DNA from: Bdellovibrionaceae bacterium UBA2351
Lineage (GTDB): Bacteria > Bdellovibrionota > Bdellovibrionia > Bdellovibrionales > Bdellovibrionaceae
DNA length: 20,297 nucleotides
Reading direction: 5' to 3'
Assembly: GCA_002344565.1 (NCBI GenBank)
Contig: DDTZ01000133.1
Location: forward strand, 1 to 20,297
The notes beneath the pieces are model-generated. The model saw nothing but the letters and a program-made list of their open reading frames with translations, had not been told where the DNA came from and searched no databases. Position numbers and translations under genes: made by a program. Below are positions 7,408-14,725 of the stretch, in pieces (position 1 is the stretch's first letter; each line of letters opens with the position of its first letter).

Positions 7408-7646
7408 TTTCGGTTTTTGTCTGGGGGTTGGTTTTTCAGAATTTCGAATGAAGTTGCCTGTTGTTGAAAGGGATGGGTTTATTTTAGAGGCTCACTCGCC
7501 GCATGGATGCGGTATAGTTCGCGCAAGCGAACCGAGTGTGAGGCACGGAGGCCGCCCTCTAAAATAAACCCATCCCTTTCAACGGCAGGCCCGCGCCTTA
7601 CCCCGATCAAAATTTTGAAAAACCAACCCCCAGACAAAAACCGAAA
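7408..7646 (-). repeat. Structured repeat element, copy 2 (inverted relative to copy 1)
   Basis: This 239-bp homologue of copy 1 lies in the opposite orientation. Outer helix: 7408-7438 pairs perfectly with 7616-7646, and after one mismatch continues to 7444/7610. Inner helix: 7463-7490 pairs with 7556-7583 (28 of 28), extended across a 2x2 loop by 7456-7460/7586-7590. The core is 65 nt, as in copy 1: closing stem 7493-7498/7533-7538, hairpin 7517-7522/7527-7532 and hairpin 7499-7512, whose 14 nt are identical to copy 1 when read on the minus strand. Of 28 inner-helix positions, 12 differ from copy 1, and all 12 are compensated on the other arm. It begins 8 bp beyond the argB stop codon and so could also end or protect the arg transcript. 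Confidence 0.85.
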
Positions 7647-7653
7647 AAGGGAT

Positions 7654-8442
7654 TTAATTTTGGTAGCAGCGAGTTCCCAATGTTTTTTTAGAATGGACCA
7701 AATCATATAGAGAGTTTTCAGCTCTAGCGTCGATGATGTCGACTTCCTCAACACCTTCTCTTAATGCTTGAACCACCGATTTTACTTTTACTAGCATGCC
7801 GCCTTGGACTACTTTTGTTTGCATCAATTGATACAGCCCAAGAGCGTCGATTTGCTTAATCGTTTCTTTATTTTGATCCCAGATGCCTTTTTGGTCCGTC
7901 ATGTAGATTAGGTTTTTTGCTTTTAATCCTGTTGCGATATGCATGGCAGCCATGTCGGCGTTGATATTGAACTTGTTGCCTTTTTCATCACTTCCAACTG
8001 GCGTGATCAATGGGACTACTTTTAAATCGACTATCTTTTTTAACAAATCTTTATTTACGCCTTCTACGCTACCTACTAAGCCTAACTCGTCATTCAATGG
8101 TGTGCATCTTAGAATACCCATGTCTGAACCCGAAATACCCAGTACAGGGACGCCTAACGCCGAGAAGTGCGTTTGTAAGCGACGATTGACGATTCCAAAT
8201 AATGTGGCTTCGATTACCTTCATCATTTCTGGTGTAGTTTTTCTTTGACCATCTACAAATTCCCAAATGATATTTCGCTCAGTCAGTGCCGCATTGATCG
8301 CTGGGCCACCGCCATGAATTAACAGCATCGTATAACCAAGATCGTGAAGTTTTTTAATATCTTTTGCTAAGGATTGAACGACCGCTTCATTTTCTAACGA
8401 GGCGCCACCAAGTTTGATAACCAATAAGTCTTCACGTTTCAT
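7654..8442 (-). CDS. argB: Acetylglutamate kinase
   Basis: ArgB phosphorylates N-acetylglutamate with ATP, the second step of arginine synthesis, in the cytoplasm. The 262-aa length fits the short E. coli-like class. Amino acid kinase motifs are visible: K10 in VIKLGGASL, the glycine loop HGGG (43-46), KVIEATLFGIVNRRL (substrate-side helix), NINADMAA (Asn and Asp of the active site) and GGMLVKV near the C terminus, where most members have GGMxPK. It lacks the extended N-terminal helix typical of arginine-inhibited hexameric kinases, so feedback control by that route is less likely. The start overlaps the argJ stop (ATGA), and the gene is last in argCJB. A structured repeat follows 8 bp after its stop. 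Confidence 0.95.
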   Translation of the reverse strand: MKREDLLVIKLGGASLENEAVVQSLAKDIKKLHDLGYTMLLIHGGGPAINAALTERNIIWEFVDGQRKTTPEMMKVIEATLFGIVNRRLQTHFSALGVPVLGISGSDMGILRCTPLNDELGLVGSVEGVNKDLLKKIVDLKVVPLITPVGSDEKGNKFNINADMAAMHIATGLKAKNLIYMTDQKGIWDQNKETIKQIDALGLYQLMQTKVVQGGMLVKVKSVVQALREGVEEVDIIDARAENSLYDLVHSKKTLGTRCYQN

Positions 8443-9638
8443 GTCGTGTACTCCGTGTTGATTTCTACGTATTTTTCAGAAAGATCGCAGCCCCAAGCCG
8501 TGGACTTAAAATCCCCCGAGTTTAATTCAATTTCAATTTTTACTACATTTGCTTTCAAAAGTTCACGCACATGAGCCCGATCAAATGTTGTCGGTCGGCC
8601 ATTTTCAAAGAGCATCTGCCCTTGAACTCGTAAAATCATTTTTTCAATCGCAGCAGCCGGAACGCCTTCCGCACCCACGCGCGCAAGGATGCGGCCCCAA
8701 TTTGGATCCTCACCATGAATAGCTGTTTTGATCAGCGGACTCACCGTAATTCCACGAGTCGCCTTGTCCGCAATTTGCTGAGACGGCGCACCCGTCATCG
8801 TCACTTCAATTAACTTTGTAGCACCTTCGCCATCGATCGCAATTTTTCTTGCTAAGGCCTGTGAAACATCAACAAGACCTTGAAAGAAGATTTCTTCATC
8901 AGACGAGTTTTTAATACCGACAGTAGATTGCCCATTAGCCAGCAAGAAAACAGTATCGTTTGTTGAACAGTCGCCATCAACACTGATGCGATTAAAACTG
9001 ACATCCACGGCACGTTTTAAATATTTTTGCGCCATTTCCGCAGACACGATCACGTCGGTAAAAATATAGCCTAACATAGTGGCCATGTTAGGATGAATCA
9101 TCCCCGAACCTTTACATACGCCCGTGATACGAATCTTACCACCTGATAACGTCACATCTTTAGAGGCTGTTTTAGGTACGAGATCCGTCGTAAGAATAGC
9201 TAAAGAAAATAAGTCTGCGTCTGGAGTTGACCGACGAACTAATTCTGGAAAAGCGTACACGATTTTTTCAATCGCTAGCTGCTGACCTATTACGCCCGTG
9301 CTAGCAGTTAAAACTTGATTGGGCGCACAGCCTAATTCTTTAGCGATACCCACGGCCATACGCATGTTGTTTTCAACGCCTTCGGGCCCAGTCGCCGCAT
9401 TCGCTTGACCCGAGTTAGTTACAATCGCCCGTACGGTACTGCTTGGTACGATGGATTGGCAGTATGTAACCGGAGCCGCTTTACATTCATTCAATGTAAA
9501 CACGCCAGCAGCCACACACGGTGTATCTGAATACACCAGTGCCAGATCAGGACGATAACGACGGACACCACAATTAATTCCACTCGCTTTAAAACCAAGT
9601 GGTAATTTTGTAATATTCATATTCGATTCAATAGACAT
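8439..9638 (-). CDS. argJ: Glutamate N-acetyltransferase / amino-acid acetyltransferase
   Basis: ArgJ transfers the acetyl group from N-acetylornithine back to glutamate, recycling acetylglutamate; bifunctional members also use acetyl-CoA. The precursor cleaves itself before a conserved threonine, here T187 in HPNMATMLGYIFTDV, giving alpha and beta chains. Upstream blocks TNSGQANAATG (74-84) and TASTGVIGQQL (111-121), and downstream SVDGDCSTNDT and HGEDPNWGRILARVG, are all typical. Length 399 aa is normal. Whether it is mono- or bifunctional cannot be told from sequence here. GGGAG precedes the ATG; a second ATG six codons in (MNITKLP) is an alternative start. It sits 11 nt after argC. Confidence 0.95.
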   Translation of the reverse strand: MSIESNMNITKLPLGFKASGINCGVRRYRPDLALVYSDTPCVAAGVFTLNECKAAPVTYCQSIVPSSTVRAIVTNSGQANAATGPEGVENNMRMAVGIAKELGCAPNQVLTASTGVIGQQLAIEKIVYAFPELVRRSTPDADLFSLAILTTDLVPKTASKDVTLSGGKIRITGVCKGSGMIHPNMATMLGYIFTDVIVSAEMAQKYLKRAVDVSFNRISVDGDCSTNDTVFLLANGQSTVGIKNSSDEEIFFQGLVDVSQALARKIAIDGEGATKLIEVTMTGAPSQQIADKATRGITVSPLIKTAIHGEDPNWGRILARVGAEGVPAAAIEKMILRVQGQMLFENGRPTTFDRAHVRELLKANVVKIEIELNSGDFKSTAWGCDLSEKYVEINTEYTT

Positions 9639-9649
9639 AACGACTCCCG

Positions 9650-10774
9650 CTATACCAAGCTTTCAGATTGGGGAAACCCATAAATACAGTTTAAGTTTTC
9701 TACAGCTTGCGAAGCTGCCCCTTTCAGCAAATTATCCAGCGCCGAAAACACAATTAAATTATCCGCATCCATTTCATATCCAATGGATGTTAAGCACGTA
9801 TTGGCGATAGCCTTTACCGAGATTTTTTTCTGCATCTCTTTCATATCACCATATTCAACTAACGAGTAACTATCAAAAGCAGCGGCATAGGCCTTTTTCA
9901 CGCTTAGTTTTCTTTCATCCACTGAAAGACCTTCGGCGGCGCGGGACCACTTCAGATAGCAAGTTGATAAAATTCCGCGAAACACCGGCAGCAAATGAGG
10001 CGTAAATACCACTTTTGTTTTTTGTTTTGAGAACACCTCTAAATACATTTCCATTTCAGGAACATGTTGGTGCTGGAAAACTTTGTAGGGGTAGAAATCG
10101 GCAAACAGTTCAGAAAACAGAAGATTTTCATTTGCTTTCTTACCGGCACCAGACGCCCCAGACTTGGCATCCACGATGATCGATTGCTCGTCGATCAAAC
10201 CGGCTTGCAGCAATGGAATAATCGCCATTAAAACAGACGTCACATAGCAACCAGGATTTGCAACTAGAAATGGCTTAGCAGACTTCAATGTTTGAATTTG
10301 CCTAGCATTAAACGGATGCAGCCCATAGCGAGCCTGTTCAAGCTGTGCACGATGCGTATGCTCAAGGGAATAATACTTAGAATATAGGCTTTGACTCACC
10401 TCAGGCTTAACCTGATTTAAACGAAAAATTCCTGACAAATCGATAACGGAAATATCACGCTTTAAAAACTTTTCTGCCAGTTCCATCGAAACTTCATTTG
10501 GAGTAGCCAAGAAAACAACATCCAGTTTTTCTGAAGAACTTAAGAAACTCGCCAAATCCAAACTTTTTGGCTCTGTTTTATTTAACGTTTTGGCCAAACG
10601 CTGGATTTCAGGGAACTGACTCCATAAAGTAAACGGTTTACCTTCGTTATAGAAAATGGCTGCAAGTTCAACGTGGGAATGCTGGGTCAACAAACGACAT
10701 AATTCCTGTCCAGAGTAGCCTCTGGCTCCCACAACACCGACCTTAATTTTGGACTGAGTATTCACTGAATTCAT
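9650..10774 (-). CDS. argC: N-acetyl-gamma-glutamyl-phosphate reductase
   Basis: ArgC reduces N-acetylglutamyl phosphate to the semialdehyde with NADPH, the third step of arginine synthesis. The nucleotide-binding loop GVVGARGYSGQEL (13-25) is at the N terminus, and the catalytic cysteine is C176 in LVANPGCYVTS. The following DAKSGASGAGKK block and FTPHLLPVFRGILST are also characteristic. The length of 374 aa is longer than the usual 310-350; the extra sequence is mainly in the middle of the N-terminal half (about 45-80 and 125-150). It is the first gene of argCJB. A 15-bp inverted repeat lies between its start and the divergent permease gene. Confidence 0.94.
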   Translation of the reverse strand: MNSVNTQSKIKVGVVGARGYSGQELCRLLTQHSHVELAAIFYNEGKPFTLWSQFPEIQRLAKTLNKTEPKSLDLASFLSSSEKLDVVFLATPNEVSMELAEKFLKRDISVIDLSGIFRLNQVKPEVSQSLYSKYYSLEHTHRAQLEQARYGLHPFNARQIQTLKSAKPFLVANPGCYVTSVLMAIIPLLQAGLIDEQSIIVDAKSGASGAGKKANENLLFSELFADFYPYKVFQHQHVPEMEMYLEVFSKQKTKVVFTPHLLPVFRGILSTCYLKWSRAAEGLSVDERKLSVKKAYAAAFDSYSLVEYGDMKEMQKKISVKAIANTCLTSIGYEMDADNLIVFSALDNLLKGAASQAVENLNCIYGFPQSESLV

Positions 10775-10779
10775 GACTC

Positions 10780-10794
10780 TAGATAGAATATCTA
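10780..10794. promoter_or_regulatory. Inverted repeat just upstream of argC, possible operator
   Basis: TAGATA-gaa-TATCTA is a perfect 6-bp inverted repeat with a 3-bp centre, 5 bp before the argC start. Its place in the leader or promoter would suit a repressor site. It does not match the E. coli ARG box well, so any link to ArgR is speculative. Confidence 0.3.
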
Positions 10795-10824
10795 TTTTCG
10801 TTTTTGTCCAAGTAAAAATCTTAA

Positions 10825-10853
10825 TTAACTTTTAGCGACAATAGGGTTACACT
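10825..10853 (+). promoter_or_regulatory. Candidate promoter of the EamA permease gene, nearly leaderless
   Basis: TTAACT (10825-10830) and TACACT (10848-10853) are separated by 17 nt, each with four of six consensus matches. The -10 box ends 10 nt before the ATG, so the transcript would start about 4 nt upstream of it. There is no Shine-Dalgarno sequence. Confidence 0.4.
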
Positions 10854-10863
10854 CATAGAGCCT

Positions 10864-11760
10864 ATGCTTCACTACGCCATCTATATTGTTTCGATTTTCA
10901 GCCTGTCTCAATCTGCCGTTTTGATTAAGCTAAGCGGTATACCACCTGAAACCCTGGGATTTTGGCGTATGATCGGAGCCAGCTTACTTTTGCTTGGTTT
11001 TCGTGCGCTTAAAGACTCTTACAAAGACATCCTTCGTGACATAATTGCCAACAAAAAATGGGTTATTCCCACAGGTATTTTCTTTTACCTTCACCTCTGG
11101 AGCTACTCATATTCAGCCCAAACGACATCAGTCGCCCACTGTATGATTTTATTTGCGCTCAACCCGCTCTTCACGGCAGTAGGGGCCAAAATTGCCTTCA
11201 ACGAACCGCTCGAGAAAAATGTGATCTTCTCCTATCTTTTTGCACTCACCGGGCTCTACTTTCTGTTGCGAAGCCGACTCAGTTTGGGCCTAGATTCCTG
11301 GCAAGGAGAAGCCGCAGCCTTAGCATCTGGTGCGCTTTATTCCATCTACGCTTTACTCTCTAAGCGCAGTCGGAAATCTATGAATAACTGGAATTTCAGT
11401 GTCGGGATCTACTTTGTGTGCGCGCTTTGTTTTCTAGCGACCACTCTAACGATGAGTACTCCGCTCACCGGTTACAGCTCAACCGCATGGTTAGCTTTAG
11501 TGGGGACTATTTTTATCCCGACATTCCTAGGACATTCATTGTTTTCCTACTTGATGAATTATCTCAATATCAACTGGATGAGTTGCGGAAAACTACTAGA
11601 GCCAACACTTTCAGCTTTAGTGGCATTCTTGGTCTTTAGGGAACTTATCAACATTGATACTATTCTGGCCTTCTTTTTCACAAGCGCGGCCGTGCTCTTT
11701 CTATTTTTCAAATGGGAAATCAAAGACAACCGTTTTCAAATTTTACTTCGAAAGAAATGA
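10864..11760 (+). CDS. EamA / DMT superfamily permease
   Basis: The 298-aa protein is mostly hydrophobic, with about ten predicted membrane helices in two homologous halves, as expected for drug/metabolite transporters of the EamA type (EamA repeats about 3-133 and 147-285). Typical features are the opening SQSAVLIKLSGIPPETLGFWRM, a conserved glycine/proline-rich helix end near FALNPLFTAVGAKIAFNEPL, and the matching second-repeat segment KLLEPTLSALVAFLVFREL. Members export amino acids, metabolites or drugs; the substrate here is unknown. It is divergent from argC, which makes an amino-acid-related substrate possible but unproven. The 3' end overlaps the convergent mnmH gene by 18 bp. Confidence 0.9.
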   Translation: MLHYAIYIVSIFSLSQSAVLIKLSGIPPETLGFWRMIGASLLLLGFRALKDSYKDILRDIIANKKWVIPTGIFFYLHLWSYSYSAQTTSVAHCMILFALNPLFTAVGAKIAFNEPLEKNVIFSYLFALTGLYFLLRSRLSLGLDSWQGEAAALASGALYSIYALLSKRSRKSMNNWNFSVGIYFVCALCFLATTLTMSTPLTGYSSTAWLALVGTIFIPTFLGHSLFSYLMNYLNINWMSCGKLLEPTLSALVAFLVFRELINIDTILAFFFTSAAVLFLFFKWEIKDNRFQILLRKK

Positions 11761-12852
11761 TTTAACTTCAGACGTGGTGGCTTTGATTAAAGTCACTGGA
11801 TTTCGCCGAGCCAAGCTGTCCAAATACATTGGGTCGTAATAAAACTGCAGAAGTTTCTGAATCCAAATTCGATTTAAATCATGGTTTCTATTTAATACAC
11901 TTGCCGATTCGGCGTTTTGAATGTCCTTCAAAATTTCGCTGTATTTTTCATATCCAAGACGTTTTTTTATTCCCGACATCGAGTCCTTGTAGCCTTGATA
12001 AACAATCTGAATTTTCTGAATTTCTTGGCTCTTTACAATATCAGTTTGCTCAACGTAATCGTGGAAAATATTGTCCACACGACGTTCAAGGGGTTCATCA
12101 ATCCAAATAATGGGTGAGGCTCGCATTTTGGCAAAAAAGAAATCTGGAATCACACATCGGCCGATCATGCGACTCTCATCTTCTAGATAAAGAGGCCTAG
12201 AGCCGTCGTAGTATTCTTCCGATGCCAAAACAGCTTTTACAATTGCATGTTCAAAATTCACCTGCGCTGGCTGCTCTCCTTGTTTACCAAAGGCCGAGCC
12301 TCTATGCTGCGCTAGCTTTTCTAGGTCTATTGCCAAATGTTTTTCGTCCACCAGCCATTGTAAAAAATGCGTCTTCCAACTTCCCGTCGGCCCCGAAATA
12401 AGGCGCACAGGAGTCTTGTTCATTTGACTACGCAAGTACTGAGTCATTACGGCACGCATGGCTTTGTAGCCACCACGGACCCGGCGAACAGAAATTCGCT
12501 GATCCGCGATCCACTGCTGAGAAATTTGCGATCGCAATCCCCCACGAAAACAGAACAATGAAATATTAGGTGAGTATTTTTTAATTTCGGCTAACCAATC
12601 TTGCACCTTTTGCTCTTTGTTTCTACCCGATACCAATTGGTGGCCAAGCGTGATCGCGGCTTCGCGTCCCTGTTGCTTAAAACACGTTCCCACGAGACGT
12701 CGTTCTTCGTCATTCATGATTGGTAAATTAATTGAATTGGGAATTGAACCATGCACATATTCAATCGGCGCGCGTACATCAATCCAATGATGATCCCGTC
12801 GAATCAAATCCAAGACTTCATGTTCTTCGATCCAGGAATCCAGCGTAGACAT
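11743..12852 (-). CDS. mnmH: tRNA 2-selenouridine synthase (YbbB/SelU)
   Basis: MnmH replaces sulfur by selenium in 5-substituted 2-thiouridine at the wobble position of certain tRNAs, using selenophosphate and passing through a geranylated intermediate. Two domains are visible: an N-terminal rhodanese domain (about 10-125; IDVRAPIEYVHGSIPNSINLP, then catalytic C101 in LFCFRGGLRS) and a P-loop domain (about 145-335). The Walker A region reads SGPTGSWKT (152-160), where the usual glycine before the lysine is tryptophan (TGG instead of GGN), which is unusual. Length 369 aa is normal. Its ATG directly follows the selD stop codon (TAAATG), tying it to its selenium donor enzyme. The 3' end overlaps the convergent permease gene. 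Confidence 0.93.
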   Translation of the reverse strand: MSTLDSWIEEHEVLDLIRRDHHWIDVRAPIEYVHGSIPNSINLPIMNDEERRLVGTCFKQQGREAAITLGHQLVSGRNKEQKVQDWLAEIKKYSPNISLFCFRGGLRSQISQQWIADQRISVRRVRGGYKAMRAVMTQYLRSQMNKTPVRLISGPTGSWKTHFLQWLVDEKHLAIDLEKLAQHRGSAFGKQGEQPAQVNFEHAIVKAVLASEEYYDGSRPLYLEDESRMIGRCVIPDFFFAKMRASPIIWIDEPLERRVDNIFHDYVEQTDIVKSQEIQKIQIVYQGYKDSMSGIKKRLGYEKYSEILKDIQNAESASVLNRNHDLNRIWIQKLLQFYYDPMYLDSLARRNPVTLIKATTSEVKSFLSK

Positions 12853-13893
12853 TTAGTAAAATCTCAAAAACTCGTTCGAACCGGGCTTCCCTACAGTTCC
12901 AATTATACACGCGTGATGGAACGTTTTTTTAATCTCCCTCAGCACTGCGTCCGCTTGACTTTTATCAACCGACAGCAGGAGACCGCCACTTGTCTGAGGA
13001 TCACAAACAGCCTGAATTTGGGTTTCATTAAGCGACGATAAATTAGCATTCTCTTTTACGTAATCGCGATTCGTACGATGAGCTTTTGTCAGGTAACCCC
13101 GCTCCAGAGATTCCATCGTTCCATTAAAAAATGGTAGTTGCGCAAAATTGATCTCGAAACATTTTCCCGACGCTTTTGCCATATTGAAGGCATGACCAAC
13201 TAAACCAAAACCGGTAATGTCAGTCGCAGAATGAACAGCGGAAAATAGACTAGAGTTTAGCATTTCTGGTACCGAGTTAAGCTGCCTCATCGAATCCACA
13301 ACTTCAGTAATTTCGGCCTCATTCACAAATTGTCGTTTAAGCGCGGCCGTATGAGTTCCTGTTCCCAAACGTTTAGTTAAAATCAAAACATCCCCGGTTT
13401 GGCTGTTTTGATTCATCCAATACTGATGAGTATGGCAGTACCCAGTAACAGACAAACCTAATTTTAAGGTGTCGTCATCAATTGTATGACCGCCAACAAT
13501 GTTGGCTTGCGCTTCTTTAACTTTGTCCGAAACGCCCTGAAGTAATTGAACAACCCACGATTTTTCAAAGGTAGCTAACGGATAGGCTAAAATCACCATG
13601 GCTGTTTTCGGTAATCCACCCATCGCATACACATCGCTTAACGCATTCGCGGCCGCCACTTGGCCAAACAGAAACGGATCATCTAAAATAGGAGTAAAAA
13701 AATCCAGAGTTTGAACTAAGGAGAGTTCGTCATTCACTTTATAAATGGCGGCATCGTCAAAATGCCTTCCATCAACAAGTAACTCAGGATGAGGTACTGG
13801 AAATTGAACCTGATTTAAAATCGAGCGTAATTCACTAGCGGCAACCTTTGCGGCACAGCCACCTTTTTGAACAGTTTGTGTGAGTTTTACCAT
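12853..13893 (-). CDS. selD: Selenide, water dikinase (selenophosphate synthetase)
   Basis: SelD makes selenophosphate from selenide and ATP. Motifs in order: the N-terminal reactive site QKGGCAAKV with Cys13 (a cysteine form rather than selenocysteine, and the second cysteine often seen two residues later is alanine), the ATP-site segment ANALSDVYAMGG, VGGHTIDDDTLKLGLSVTG, HSATDITGFGLVGHAFNMA and DPQTSGGLL. The length, 346 aa, is normal. The frame also has a TTG two codons upstream (13899), immediately after the tatA stop. I prefer the ATG because it gives the usual distance to the reactive cysteine, but the ribosome site is poor for either. The next gene, mnmH, is a known selenophosphate user. 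Confidence 0.94.
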   Translation of the reverse strand: MVKLTQTVQKGGCAAKVAASELRSILNQVQFPVPHPELLVDGRHFDDAAIYKVNDELSLVQTLDFFTPILDDPFLFGQVAAANALSDVYAMGGLPKTAMVILAYPLATFEKSWVVQLLQGVSDKVKEAQANIVGGHTIDDDTLKLGLSVTGYCHTHQYWMNQNSQTGDVLILTKRLGTGTHTAALKRQFVNEAEITEVVDSMRQLNSVPEMLNSSLFSAVHSATDITGFGLVGHAFNMAKASGKCFEINFAQLPFFNGTMESLERGYLTKAHRTNRDYVKENANLSSLNETQIQAVCDPQTSGGLLLSVDKSQADAVLREIKKTFHHACIIGTVGKPGSNEFLRFY

Positions 13894-13899
13894 CCCCAA

Positions 13900-14154
13900 C
13901 TAAGTATGGTTTTTTTCATTCTGTGTCGAGGTATTTGATTTGTTTTCAGCCTGATTTGACTGATTTTTACCATCGAATGGAATTTGATCATTAACTGGTC
14001 GCGCATTAGCCTGAATTTCGTCTTCACTTAAGCCCTTCTTAAATCCACGAATCGCTTCACCTAATGACTTACCCAATCCAGGCAGACGTGACGGACCGAA
14101 CATAAGTAGCGCAATGCCGCCGATTAAAAGAATTTCTGTCCAACCTAAGTTCAT
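13900..14154 (-). CDS. tatA: Sec-independent (twin-arginine) translocase subunit TatA
   Basis: TatA oligomers form the conduit that passes folded proteins with RR signals across the inner membrane. The 84-aa protein has the standard layout: a short N-terminal membrane helix (about 4-20, TEILLIGGIALLMFG), the hinge FGPSRLPGLGKSLG, the amphipathic helix EAIRGFKKGL and a polar disordered tail rich in Asn, Gln and Lys. AGAGG precedes the ATG by a few bases. It leads selD and mnmH without a gap, although neither is known to be connected to Tat. A Tat-type signal appears on the amine oxidase at the right end of the window. tatB and tatC are not here. Confidence 0.93.
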   Translation of the reverse strand: MNLGWTEILLIGGIALLMFGPSRLPGLGKSLGEAIRGFKKGLSEDEIQANARPVNDQIPFDGKNQSNQAENKSNTSTQNEKNHT

Positions 14155-14164
14155 AACAACCTCT

Positions 14165-14181
14165 AAAACTTAATAAGTTTT
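14165..14181. promoter_or_regulatory. Palindrome in the tatA upstream region
   Basis: AAAACTT-aat-AAGTTTT is a perfect inverted repeat with 7-bp arms, 11 bp before the tatA start. A direct repeat CTATAG-t-CTATAG lies about 10 bp farther upstream. These are candidate operator or leader-hairpin sequences between the divergent tatA operon and the signalling operon. No regulator can be assigned. Confidence 0.3.
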
Positions 14182-14281
14182 GAATACCTATAGTCTATAG
14201 TATCTTTCGGATCACTTCAAATATTACTTTTTATACTAAAGGTCTTAATATACAATCTAGAGTGATGATTTAGGGGGAAAT

Positions 14282-14725
14282 ATGGTCGCCAAAGGTATCA
14301 TTTTGAGACAAGTCACTCTCGCTTTGCTTCTTATCGTTTCGTTATCTGCATCTGAATCTGTGCAAGCACAAGAGAGCGGCGGTGAAGGCGGCAGTAAAAA
14401 AAACAAAGGCCTAAGCGCTGATATCTATGAAAAAGAAGAGTCGGCGATTAAATCATTTACCGGCCATGTGAGTTTGATTCGCGAAACAGATACAATCGAA
14501 GTCTTTTTTGATGGGAAAAACAAAGGGCCCTACATTCTCAAAGACGACCCTAATTTGGGTGTATTCAAAGAAAAGTTGATCAAAAGCCAAAAAAACAAAA
14601 ATCAAAATGTGACCGTCAAAGTTAATGAAGACGTTATAACCGGTGTCGAGCTTGTAGAAATCAAAGCCCAACAACAGAAAAAAAGTGACACCGATTCGGT
14701 GTTGGATGATATCCTAAAAAAATAA
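14282..14725 (+). CDS. Secreted protein of unknown function, first gene of a two-component operon
   Basis: The 147-aa product has a clear Sec signal peptide (residues 1-29, hydrophobic core VTLALLLIVSLSA, likely cleavage after VQA). The mature part starts with a Gly/Ser/Lys-rich stretch, then a compact domain (about 50-130: IKSFTGHVSLIRETDTIEVFF to DVITGVELVEIKA) that looks like a small beta-barrel of about 80 residues, and ends in a polar tail. I do not recognise the family, and it lacks clear PepSY motifs. GGGGGAAAT precedes the ATG. Its stop overlaps the response regulator ATG (TAATG), so it is translationally coupled to the signalling pair. A periplasmic accessory or sensor role is inferred from that position only. 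Confidence 0.85.
   Translation: MVAKGIILRQVTLALLLIVSLSASESVQAQESGGEGGSKKNKGLSADIYEKEESAIKSFTGHVSLIRETDTIEVFFDGKNKGPYILKDDPNLGVFKEKLIKSQKNKNQNVTVKVNEDVITGVELVEIKAQQQKKSDTDSVLDDILKK

Noticed and set aside
7011..7646. Structured elements as integron attC sites, an IS with terminal inverted repeats, or a CRISPR
   Set aside because: They are longer than attC sites and lack recognisable core-site pairs. There is no transposase between the arms, and there are only two inverted copies with no regular spacers.
7304..7754. Open frames of 67-91 codons across the second structured element (7304-7567 +, 7479-7754 -, 7507-7710 +)
   Set aside because: They run through the inverted repeats in several frames at once, give low-quality peptides that mirror the palindrome, and one continues antisense or out of frame into argB. 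The compensatory pattern is of base pairs, not codons.
12853..13893. Selenocysteine form of SelD
   Set aside because: The reactive position is a normal cysteine codon; no in-frame TGA is present there.
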